Shown here piece after piece: positions 14,124-19,294 of a stretch of 22,624 nucleotides of DNA. The DNA comes from a virus, in IMG/VR virus record IMGVR_UViG_3300046804_002329, positions 1 through 22,624 of that record; one strand, written 5' to 3'. The notes beneath the pieces are model-generated. The model saw only the letters and a list, made by a program, of their open reading frames with translations, ran no database searches and was not told where the DNA came from. Each line of letters opens with the position of its first letter. The first letter of the stretch is position 1. Position numbers and translations under genes: made by a program.

Positions 14124-14132
14124 AGTATATCA
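14124..14132 (-). promoter_or_regulatory. Extended -10 of the 13488-14111 oxygenase gene
   Basis: On the minus strand TG-A-TATACT, with the hexamer at 14129-14124, lies 12 nt before the ATG at 14111 and just upstream of AGGTG. It shares the short intergenic region with the divergent box at 14140-14148. Confidence 0.5.
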
Positions 14133-14139
14133 GAAAACC

Positions 14140-14148
14140 TGGTATAAT
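14140..14148 (+). promoter_or_regulatory. Extended -10, leaderless start of the 14156 gene
   Basis: TG-G-TATAAT (hexamer 14143-14148) ends 7 nt before the ATG at 14156. The intervening ATAAGGT has only a weak AAGG, too close for use as a ribosome binding site if transcription starts at about 14155. Confidence 0.5.
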
Positions 14149-14155
14149 ATAAGGT

Positions 14156-14968
14156 ATGCCAAAAGGATCAAAGAAACCAGCAGGTGGATATAGGGCTGGT
14201 AAAAAGGGAAGTTATGGGTGCAATGGATACCCAACAGTAAGCGCAGACGGAACCGTACATGGTTGTCACCCAACAAAGGCTAGGGCTGCTGCCCAGGCTA
14301 GAGCAATATGGGCAAGTACAGCGTCTAAAAAGTTTGAATCATTAGTTAGTAAAGCAATGCCAACAACTGGTGACTTTGTAATGTTTATGGAAGATGATGA
14401 AATTAAAGTTGGTCGTATTGAATATATTATGACTAATCCTGGAACTCTTGGTTTAGCAGACTCAGAATATGCTATTGAATATGATCCTCAAGATCCTCCA
14501 GCAATTGTAAGATGTTATGAAGAAGAAGATGGAGTTTGGGAAGAAGAGCCATACGTATATTATTATAAATTGTCTGAACTTATTAAAATAGAATCACTAA
14601 CTGTATCTATGGATATCATTGTTGAAACAACTGGTGGAATGCCAATGGCTGATATGCCAAAAATGATTAATCCTTTTGATGCATTAGGAAATACAGAAAA
14701 AAGAGATTACTCTTCTAGTGCTAGAGAAAGAATGGCAGAATCTGGAAACGCAATGCCAGATGGTTCATTTCCAATAGCAAACGCAACAGATCTTCGCAAT
14801 GCTATTCAATCTGTTGGTCGTGCAAAAGATTATGCAAAAGCAAAGGCACACATAACAAGAAGAGCAAAGGAACTTGGTTTAACAAACATGCTTCCTAGTG
14901 AATGGGGTGCTGGAGTTCAAAAGTCAATTCTTGCAGATGCTTTTGACCCAACATTTTTTCTAAAATGA
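14156..14968 (+). CDS. Phage protein with DUF6582-like C-terminal domain
   Basis: A 270-residue protein in three parts. Residues 1-55 hold a basic Gly-rich start and a Cys/His segment (GCNGYP, then VHGCHPT). Residues 67-145 form an acidic beta-rich domain (GDFVMFMEDDEIKVGRIEYI) resembling a small SH3-like or KOW-like barrel. Residues 185-250 (SSSARERMAESG, MPDGSFPI, DLRNAIQSVGRAKDYAKAKAHI, RRAKELG) match the DUF6582 helical domain, which occurs in actinophage proteins near capsid maturation proteases. Its biochemical role is not established. The start is leaderless-type. The gene overlaps the small gene at 14965 by 4 nt. Confidence 0.65.
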   Translation: MPKGSKKPAGGYRAGKKGSYGCNGYPTVSADGTVHGCHPTKARAAAQARAIWASTASKKFESLVSKAMPTTGDFVMFMEDDEIKVGRIEYIMTNPGTLGLADSEYAIEYDPQDPPAIVRCYEEEDGVWEEEPYVYYYKLSELIKIESLTVSMDIIVETTGGMPMADMPKMINPFDALGNTEKRDYSSSARERMAESGNAMPDGSFPIANATDLRNAIQSVGRAKDYAKAKAHITRRAKELGLTNMLPSEWGAGVQKSILADAFDPTFFLK

Positions 14969-15108
14969 AAACATCAAAATATTCTTTTAACGATATGCAA
15001 ATAAAAGATGGATGGATTGTTCGCATGACAAAAGATGGTAGAGTTAAGTCTAAAATAGAGCCATACACTGTTAAGCATAAAAAACAATTGGAGAAGAAAA
15101 ATGGCTGA
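14965..15108 (+). CDS. Tiny basic hypothetical protein
   Basis: A 47-residue, strongly basic product starting in an ATGA overlap with the previous gene and ending 8 nt inside the next. It reads as two short strands (DGWIVRMTKDGRV) and a Lys-rich tail (VKHKKQLEKK). Two-sided overlap argues that it is real. A GAGAAGAAAA ribosome binding site for the following gene lies in its 3' end. No family recognised. Confidence 0.5.
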   Translation: MKTSKYSFNDMQIKDGWIVRMTKDGRVKSKIEPYTVKHKKQLEKKNG

Positions 15109-15625
15109 CACATATTCACCTCCAGCAGGCGCTAGGGCTGCTGCAAGACGGGCTATTAAGTTTAAGGAAGATGGCAAGGCTAAAGGCGCTGGAACGTCTG
15201 TAGGGTGGACCAGGGCAGGACAATTGGCTCGTGGTGAAGCACTTAGTCTTGATACAGTTAAAAGAATGTATTCTTATTTTTCACGACATGAAGTAGATAA
15301 AAAGGGTAAAGACTGGGCTAATCAAGCAAATCCATCAAATGGTTACATTATGTGGCTTGCTTGGGGTGGAGATGCAGGATTTTCTTGGTCTAGAAGAATT
15401 GTAGAGAGAGAAAGAAATAAGGCCTTGTTTGCTGATGTTTTTGGATCTATTGAAAAACAAGCACCATGTTGGGAAGGGTATGTGCAACGTGGCATGAAGC
15501 CAGGTAAAGATGGAAAACCAGTTCCTAACTGTGTTCCAGCAAGTAAATCAGCAAATCTTTCTTTTGGCAAAGATTATACAACTGCAGTACAACTAGATAG
15601 TTTTAATTGTTGTCCAGAGGAATAA
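15101..15625 (+). CDS. Conserved phage protein, unknown function
   Basis: A 174-residue protein. The N-terminal 100 residues (SPPAGARAAARRAI, GTSVGWTRAGQLARGE, LSLDTVKRMYSYFSRHEVDK, YIMWLAWGGDAGFSWSRRI) match a small helical domain that I know from phage and mobile-element proteins, where it often accompanies DUF6582 or capsid-protease genes. A second segment, PCWEGYVQRG then MKPGKDGKPVPNCVP (132-146), is another short conserved phage motif with paired Cys. The role is unknown; association with virion assembly is inferred from context elsewhere. The ATG follows GGAGAAG and overlaps the upstream gene. Confidence 0.6.
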   Translation: MADTYSPPAGARAAARRAIKFKEDGKAKGAGTSVGWTRAGQLARGEALSLDTVKRMYSYFSRHEVDKKGKDWANQANPSNGYIMWLAWGGDAGFSWSRRIVERERNKALFADVFGSIEKQAPCWEGYVQRGMKPGKDGKPVPNCVPASKSANLSFGKDYTTAVQLDSFNCCPEE

Positions 15626-15626
15626 T

Positions 15627-15800
15627 TTGAAAAAAGATTATAAAAACAAAGAATGGCTTTACCAAAGATATGTTGTTGATGAAGTTGAACCAGTAGATAT
15701 TGCAAAAGAATTTCAGGTAGATCGTAAAGTAATAATTGCTTGGTTAGACGAATTTAGGATTTATCGTGACTATAAAAGATTTAAAAAACATGGAAAATAA
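15627..15800 (+). CDS. Small helix-turn-helix protein (TTG start)
   Basis: A 57-residue product. No ATG exists at the right place, but a TTG at 15627, two bases after the previous stop and 4-5 nt after AGAGGAA, opens the frame. WLYQRYVVDEVEPVDIAKEFQVDRKVI then WLDEFRI is a standard helix-turn-helix (DIAKEFQVDRKVIIAWL), similar to those found in phage HNH or recombinase partners. It probably binds DNA and may act as a small regulator. It overlaps the oxygenase gene at 15790 by 11 nt. Confidence 0.6.
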   Translation: MKKDYKNKEWLYQRYVVDEVEPVDIAKEFQVDRKVIIAWLDEFRIYRDYKRFKKHGK

Positions 15801-16323
15801 TAAAATTTTTGTTATAGATAATTATATATCTGAAGAAGATACTAAAACATTTGTTAATTTTTTTGATAATAACAATTCATATTCTGAATATAGCACTAAT
15901 TATGGAGCACAAGACTTTATTAATGATAAAAAATTATTTTTACTTTTAAAACAATATGCCAATAAAATAAGTTTTTCTCATAAATCATTAAATGATATAG
16001 ATAAAAATTTATATATTTATGCAGCATTAGGATTTAAATGGAAAGATGGTTGGTCGCAACATCCACATATAGATGCAATTGGTCCAGGAGAATCTATTGA
16101 ATATAGTGCAGTAATTTATTTAAATGATGAATATGATGGTGGAGAAATTGAATTTCCAAATAAAAATTTTATATATAAACCTAAAAAATATTCTGCAATA
16201 TTATTTCCAGGCAAAGGTGATGAATATACACATCAAGTAAACAAAATAATTGGAAGCGATAGATATACTTTATTATTTTTATATACATATGATATAAATA
16301 AAGCAAGTAAAAAATTTTTATAA
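15790..16323 (+). CDS. 2OG-Fe(II) oxygenase, prolyl 4-hydroxylase-like
   Basis: A 177-residue protein with H93-I-D95 (HPHIDAIG), the strand YSAVIYLNDEYDGGEIEF, KPKKYSAILFPG, distal H148 (YTHQVNK) and the 2-oxoglutarate Arg R158 (GSDRYTLLF). It is the closest match to the gene at 201 in length and in the order of strands, so the two look like duplicates. The ATG at 15790 gives the family's short MENNKIFVIDN start; an upstream GTG at 15766 lies inside the HTH gene. The gene ends just before the tRNA cluster, which lies on the opposite strand, with no recognisable terminator between. Confidence 0.87.
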   Translation: MENNKIFVIDNYISEEDTKTFVNFFDNNNSYSEYSTNYGAQDFINDKKLFLLLKQYANKISFSHKSLNDIDKNLYIYAALGFKWKDGWSQHPHIDAIGPGESIEYSAVIYLNDEYDGGEIEFPNKNFIYKPKKYSAILFPGKGDEYTHQVNKIIGSDRYTLLFLYTYDINKASKKFL

Positions 16324-16325
16324 AG

Positions 16326-16397
16326 TAGCACTAACGGGAATCGAACCCGTCTTTCCGCCGTGAAAGGGCGATGTCCTAACCGATAGACGATAGTGCC
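16326..16397 (-). tRNA. tRNA-Glu (TTC)
   Basis: A 72-nt cloverleaf on the minus strand. The acceptor GGCACTA pairs with TAGTGCT, with a G-T pair at the end. The anticodon loop TTTCACG has anticodon TTC, and the T arm contains GGTTCGATTCC. The CCA is not encoded. It would read GAA and GAG, and GAA is very common in this window. Confidence 0.93.
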
Positions 16398-16401
16398 TTG
16401 G

Positions 16402-16472
16402 AGCGGATAACGAGAATCGAACTCGTATTACTACCTTGGCAAGGTAGAGTTTTACCATTAAACTATATCCAC
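16402..16472 (-). tRNA. tRNA-Gly (GCC)
   Basis: A 71-nt cloverleaf on the minus strand, four bases from tRNA-Glu. The acceptor GTGGATA pairs with TATCCGC, with one T-G pair. The anticodon stem TACC-loop carries GCC, and the T arm is ACGAGTTCGATTCTCGT. No encoded CCA. Confidence 0.93.
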
Positions 16473-16476
16473 ATCG

Positions 16477-16550
16477 CTGGTCTGGTAGGACTCGAACCTA
16501 CAACATCTCGGTTAACAGCCGAGTGCAACTGCCAATTGTGCTACAGACCA
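16477..16550 (-). tRNA. tRNA-Asn (GTT)
   Basis: A 74-nt cloverleaf on the minus strand. The acceptor TGGTCTG pairs fully with CAGACCA, the discriminator is G as usual for tRNA-Asn, and the loop CTGTTAA carries GTT. The T arm is GTAGGTTCGAGTCCTAC. No encoded CCA. It follows the 16556-16849 gene by five bases and is probably on the same transcript. Confidence 0.93.
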
Positions 16551-16555
16551 ATATT

Positions 16556-16849
16556 TTAAACATCTATTGTTTTATTTGTAGTTATAATAAATGCCTTTGC
16601 GCCATGCCATCTAACTCTTCCATGACATCCAATATTAAATTTTATAACATCATTTTCATTTGATATTTGATCATATACATATCCTTCTATTTCAAAACCA
16701 CTTGCTAGGTGCTCAACACCGTTTATAAATACTCTCCAAATAAGTTTATCGCCTTGCTCAGCCTTAGTATTAAATCTTATCATTATTTCATCATACGGAC
16801 TTGACCATCTATCTTTTAGTATTTTCCATATATACTTTGTTTTATTCAT
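16556..16849 (-). CDS. Conserved phage hypothetical protein
   Basis: A 97-residue protein from the ATG at 16849, preceded by AAGGA. It is beta-rich with KLIWRVFINGVEHLASGFEI (about 36-55), YVYDQISNENDVIKFNIGCHG and RVRWHGAKAFI. I recall proteins of this kind in other AT-rich aquatic phages but know of no function. It has a Cys-His pair (GCHGR) and no membrane segment. It overlaps the upstream DUF6356-like gene by 8 nt. A longer frame from 16870 lies further inside that gene. Confidence 0.6.
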   Translation of the reverse strand: MNKTKYIWKILKDRWSSPYDEIMIRFNTKAEQGDKLIWRVFINGVEHLASGFEIEGYVYDQISNENDVIKFNIGCHGRVRWHGAKAFIITTNKTIDV

Positions 16850-17036
16850 TATTATTCCTTGCCTCCACACTTTTTAAAATATTCTTAATATTATTTGAGG
16901 CGGTAGACTTAAATAAAAATGGAAATAGTGAGTGAATAAAGCATGCAATGCAAGAGATTAATAAAATGACTGAAATAGAAATAGCCTCACGCATATGTTT
17001 AAAGTATGTTTCGTTTACATCTTTTAAATGACTCAT
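16842..17036 (-). CDS. DUF6356-like small membrane protein
   Basis: A 64-residue protein. NETYFKHMREAI is followed by a hydrophobic stretch (SISVILLISCIACFIHSLFPFLF) and a STASNNI segment. The pattern ETYxxHxxxA...AClxHxLxPFLFxxTAS is that of DUF6356, a small membrane family of unknown function. It starts in an ATGA overlap with the upstream kinase fusion and overlaps the next gene by 8 nt, so the three form one minus-strand unit. Confidence 0.68.
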   Translation of the reverse strand: MSHLKDVNETYFKHMREAISISVILLISCIACFIHSLFPFLFKSTASNNIKNILKSVEARNNNE

Positions 17037-17791
17037 ATGCCCATCTCTTTTCTTTTTTGTGTTGCAGAAATAGCCTGAATTTCTGGAGGTAGTTCCACCT
17101 GTTCAATTTTATATCCAACATCTCTTCCATAAACTATATTAGTAATATTAGGCAACTTAATTACCATAGCATCTACCATATATGGATCTTGTTCTATATA
17201 ATGCTTAACCTCATTAAATCGTAATGGATCTTTAGGGCTTGTTGCATATGTATTCCTAATTCCAAGCATTACCTGTTTTGTTCTTTTTTCTGCTTCAGAA
17301 TAAAGTGCATGATGTCCTTCATGCCAAGGTTGATACCTCCCAAGCATTAAAGTTGTTGGCTCAGACCAATCATGTATATTAAATAATTTACAAAATTCTT
17401 TAACTCTTAAATTAATGTCATCTGAAAAATATACATATTCAATATCAACATTTATAGGATCTTCCCATAACTTATTTGTATCTTCAAAACGACCTTCTTT
17501 AATTGTGTTCATCCAAACTAAAATATTAGACTTTCCAAATGCATCTCTTGTTTGCTTTGTAGGACATATAAAATCAACAACAACAGTATAACCTTGTCCA
17601 GAAAGCATCCTAGCCATTTCTCCAAGCCTTCTGGCATGCTCAATTCTATCTTCTATTGTAAATCCTAGGTCCGAATTTATAGTTGATCTAACATAATCTG
17701 CATTTAAATGTACTGCATTAATCTTATCTTTTAATTCTGAAGCAAATGTTGTTTTACCTGAGCCTGGCAATCCAATAACTTGAATAATCAT
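17033..17791 (-). CDS. APS kinase-like / nucleotidylyltransferase fusion
   Basis: A 252-residue two-domain protein. Residues 1-140 resemble adenylylsulfate kinase (CysC): Walker A GLPGSGKTT (7-15), LNADYVR (29-35), NSDLGFTIEDR (39-49) and VVVDFICPTKQTRD (70-83). Residues 147-252 form an HIGH-superfamily nucleotidylyltransferase: GRYQPWHEGHH (151-161), YGRDVGY (221-227) and ISATQKR (241-247), closest to NadM/NMNAT-type but also reminiscent of ATP sulfurylase, which shares GRD and ISxT motifs. Together they could phosphorylate and nucleotidylate a small metabolite, or make PAPS for the sulfotransferase at 22293. NAD salvage is another option. SD AGAAAGGA precedes the ATG. Confidence 0.75.
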   Translation of the reverse strand: MIIQVIGLPGSGKTTFASELKDKINAVHLNADYVRSTINSDLGFTIEDRIEHARRLGEMARMLSGQGYTVVVDFICPTKQTRDAFGKSNILVWMNTIKEGRFEDTNKLWEDPINVDIEYVYFSDDINLRVKEFCKLFNIHDWSEPTTLMLGRYQPWHEGHHALYSEAEKRTKQVMLGIRNTYATSPKDPLRFNEVKHYIEQDPYMVDAMVIKLPNITNIVYGRDVGYKIEQVELPPEIQAISATQKRKEMGI

Positions 17792-17809
17792 ATATATCCT
17801 TTCTTATTA

Positions 17810-17818
17810 ATTATAGCA
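17810..17818 (-). promoter_or_regulatory. Extended -10 between tRNA-Arg and the kinase fusion
   Basis: On the minus strand TG-C-TATAAT, with the hexamer at 17815-17810, lies 18 nt before the ATG at 17791 and overlaps the 3' end of tRNA-Arg by its TG dinucleotide. It allows the kinase fusion to be made independently of the upstream tRNAs. Confidence 0.5.
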
Positions 17819-17889
17819 CCCCTGATTGGATTCGAACCAACGACAAACAGATTAGAAGTCTGCTACTCTATCCACTGAGTTACAGGGGT
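17817..17889 (-). tRNA. tRNA-Arg (TCT)
   Basis: A 73-nt cloverleaf on the minus strand. The acceptor ACCCCTG pairs with CAGGGGT, the anticodon arm CAGAC-TTCTAAT-TCTG region carries TCT, and the T arm is TTGGTTCGAATCCAA. No encoded CCA. It reads AGA, which is by far the most common Arg codon in this window but would be rare in most actinobacterial hosts. Confidence 0.93.
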
Positions 17890-17894
17890 ATTAG

Positions 17895-17968
17895 TACACC
17901 AGGTAGGACTTGAACCTACGATAACCGAATTATGAGTTCGGGGCCTTAACCAACTTGGCTACTGGTGC
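17895..17968 (-). tRNA. tRNA with CAT anticodon (Ile2 or elongator Met)
   Basis: A 74-nt cloverleaf on the minus strand. The acceptor GCACCAG pairs with CTGGTGT, with a G-T closing pair. D arm GCC...GGC, anticodon arm CCGAA-CTCATAA-TTCGG, T arm GTAGGTTCAAGTCCTAC, discriminator A, no encoded CCA. It is not an initiator, since position 1-72 and the anticodon stem lack the initiator features. C4-G69 and C5-G68 are pairs favoured by TilS, so it may be tRNA-Ile2 reading AUA after lysidine modification. Confidence 0.85.
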
Positions 17969-17975
17969 TTAACTA

Positions 17976-18227
17976 TTATCCAAATAGTGATTCTAGTTGG
18001 AACAAAGTAGACTTTCCAGATCGCCTTTCATAGTTTAATCCATCAATTTGTGATATAAAAGTTGGAACTCCAAGAACCCCAAAAAACTTTGCAGCATCTG
18101 GATTTTGATCAACATCTATTCTTGTATAAACAACATCAGGATGTTTTTCTGTAAACTGATAAATTACTGGTGACATTGCTTTACATGGTTGGCACCACTC
18201 AGCAGTAAAATGAATTAATTCTTTCAT
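17976..18227 (-). CDS. Thioredoxin
   Basis: A compact 83-residue thioredoxin. The active site is W11-C12-Q-P-C15, where most bacterial thioredoxins have WCGPC, and the cis-proline loop is GVPT (53-56). The fold is complete except for shortened ends (typical thioredoxins are about 105 residues). It reduces disulfides in the cytoplasm; phages use such proteins as electron donor for ribonucleotide reductase or as a polymerase factor, and neither gene is in this window. It begins two bases after the speD-like gene ends, and the CAT tRNA follows 7 nt after its own stop. Confidence 0.85.
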   Translation of the reverse strand: MKELIHFTAEWCQPCKAMSPVIYQFTEKHPDVVYTRIDVDQNPDAAKFFGVLGVPTFISQIDGLNYERRSGKSTLFQLESLFG

Positions 18228-18229
18228 TA

Positions 18230-18604
18230 TTAACGTACCTCTAAAATATTAAAGCCTGTTTCTCTTTCAATAACCATATGTTTATAATCTTTTATGCCAA
18301 GGTTATCTTCTAGGCTTTTTATTACTAAGTCTACTGGCAAAGTAGAGCAGGTATAAAGATCAAACTGAATCATTCCAGGATTAGTCTCATCCCAAACATG
18401 CAGTGCAATATGAGATGTTTCAATCATGACAATAGCAGTTAGACCACGATTGCCTTCTTTGGTTACATAAGCAGTAAATGGACCTTTAATTATTTTCATT
18501 CCAATTTCTTCAACTAAGTTTTCCATCCATTTTGATATGAATGCTTCATCTACTGGTGGATTATCTGAATAACCATTAACCAAGAGTTGATTATGTAGTG
18601 CCAT
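18230..18604 (-). CDS. speD: S-adenosylmethionine decarboxylase proenzyme
   Basis: A 124-residue SpeD-type protein. S64-H65 in IETSHIALHVW provides the Ser that becomes the pyruvoyl group after self-cleavage, H69 the processing His, and C86 in DLYTCS the catalytic Cys; these match the bacterial class 1B enzyme. It decarboxylates SAM, giving the aminopropyl donor for spermidine. No spermidine synthase gene is in the window, so the host's enzyme would have to use the product. AAAGGA precedes the ATG, which lies 14 nt inside the upstream gene. Polyamines might help condense phage DNA. Confidence 0.85.
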   Translation of the reverse strand: MALHNQLLVNGYSDNPPVDEAFISKWMENLVEEIGMKIIKGPFTAYVTKEGNRGLTAIVMIETSHIALHVWDETNPGMIQFDLYTCSTLPVDLVIKSLEDNLGIKDYKHMVIERETGFNILEVR

Positions 18605-18791
18605 TGTTTTCCTTTCCCGATTCCCTTTCGAACATATTTTTTGGATTATCGTCTAAAAATTTTTCTACAATCTTATATCCATTATCGTCTAATTCTTCAA
18701 ATATTTTAGTTGTTAAATATGAAGGGTCATCTGGCAGGGTATATCCATAGGAGTCCCATAGCATATTTTTTATAACTGAGTATGCTGTCAT
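18591..18791 (-). CDS. Hypothetical protein, first gene of the speD unit
   Basis: A 66-residue acidic protein, overlapping speD by 14 nt and preceded by a strong divergent promoter. It reads as two or three helices (SVIKNMLWDSYGY, KIFEELDDNGYKIVEKFLDD) and a polar tail. No family recognised. The predicted -10 ends 7 nt before the ATG, so the transcript would be leaderless or have a leader of only 1-2 nt. Confidence 0.6.
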   Translation of the reverse strand: MTAYSVIKNMLWDSYGYTLPDDPSYLTTKIFEELDDNGYKIVEKFLDDNPKNMFERESGKENNGTT

Positions 18792-18797
18792 ACAACT

Positions 18798-18826
18798 ATT
18801 GTATCAAATGCTGTTATAATTGTCAA
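18798..18826 (-). promoter_or_regulatory. Sigma70-type promoter of the speD unit
   Basis: On the minus strand TTGACA (18826-18821), a 17-nt spacer and TACAAT (18803-18798), with TG at the extended -10 position. The -10 ends 6 nt before the ATG at 18791, the leaderless geometry. It overlaps the divergent extended -10 of the nuclease gene. Confidence 0.65.
18812..18820 (+). promoter_or_regulatory. Extended -10, leaderless start of the nuclease gene
   Basis: TG-T-TATAAT (hexamer 18815-18820) ends 7 nt before the ATG at 18828, with no ribosome binding site. It lies within the spacer of the divergent speD promoter, so the two promoters would compete for RNA polymerase. Confidence 0.55.
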
Positions 18827-18827
18827 C

Positions 18828-19214
18828 ATGGCTATGTACACATATTATACTAAAATAGATAAGGTCATTGACGGAGATACTTGTGATGTTTTTATAGACC
18901 TTGGATTCAGCGTGTGGCATAAAGAAAGAATTCGTCTTGCTGGTATTGATACAGCAGAAAAAAATACACCACTTGGAAAGGCTCTCAAAGAATTTTTAAT
19001 TAAAAATTTAGAAGGTAAATTAGTAAAACTTGAAGTAAGCAAACCAGATAAGTATGGAAGGTATCTTGGTAAAATTTATTTAAACTCAGAAGAAAGTGTA
19101 AATGATCAACTTATAAGGAACGGTCTGGCCAAGCCGTATGGGGGAGACTCAAAAGTTGGCCTTTGGACTGAGCAAGAACTATCTAAAACTTCAGTAGATA
19201 TTGTTTTAAAATAG
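18828..19214 (+). CDS. Thermonuclease-like (SNase) endonuclease
   Basis: A 128-residue protein with the SNase OB fold: VIDGDTCDVFIDLG (14-27), R36-L-A-G-I-D-T-A-E44 and KYGRYLGKIYL (75-85). By alignment with staphylococcal nuclease, R36, E44 and R78 occupy the catalytic Arg/Glu/Arg places, and D17 with D41 could bind calcium. Such enzymes cut DNA and RNA; there is no signal peptide, so it would act inside the cell. The ATG at 18828 fits the leaderless promoter. It is convergent with the carbamoyltransferase gene. Confidence 0.85.
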   Translation: MAMYTYYTKIDKVIDGDTCDVFIDLGFSVWHKERIRLAGIDTAEKNTPLGKALKEFLIKNLEGKLVKLEVSKPDKYGRYLGKIYLNSEESVNDQLIRNGLAKPYGGDSKVGLWTEQELSKTSVDIVLK

Positions 19215-19294
19215 TTAATATATAAAATATTTTCTTTTTTTTATTTTATTTTTTTTTCTATATACTTTAATAATAAAATTTTTTATTTTTTTAA
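19215..19294. other. AT-only intergenic region between convergent genes
   Basis: These 80 bases are almost entirely A and T with long T runs on the plus strand. AAAATATTTT near 19225, followed by T runs, could form a weak A-T hairpin terminator for the nuclease gene. I see no GC-paired stem and no other feature. Confidence 0.3.

Noticed and set aside
17033-17791. Straight annotation as NadR
   Set aside because: NadR has the adenylyltransferase domain before the kinase and an N-terminal HTH in enterobacteria; here the kinase comes first and resembles CysC.
16326-17968. tRNA cluster as phage attachment site
   Set aside because: No integrase gene and no duplicated tRNA 3' end is visible in the window.
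19215-19294. Strong bidirectional terminator
   Set aside because: Only A-T pairing is possible and no stable stem with an adjoining T run is seen, so I recorded it as an AT-rich gap.
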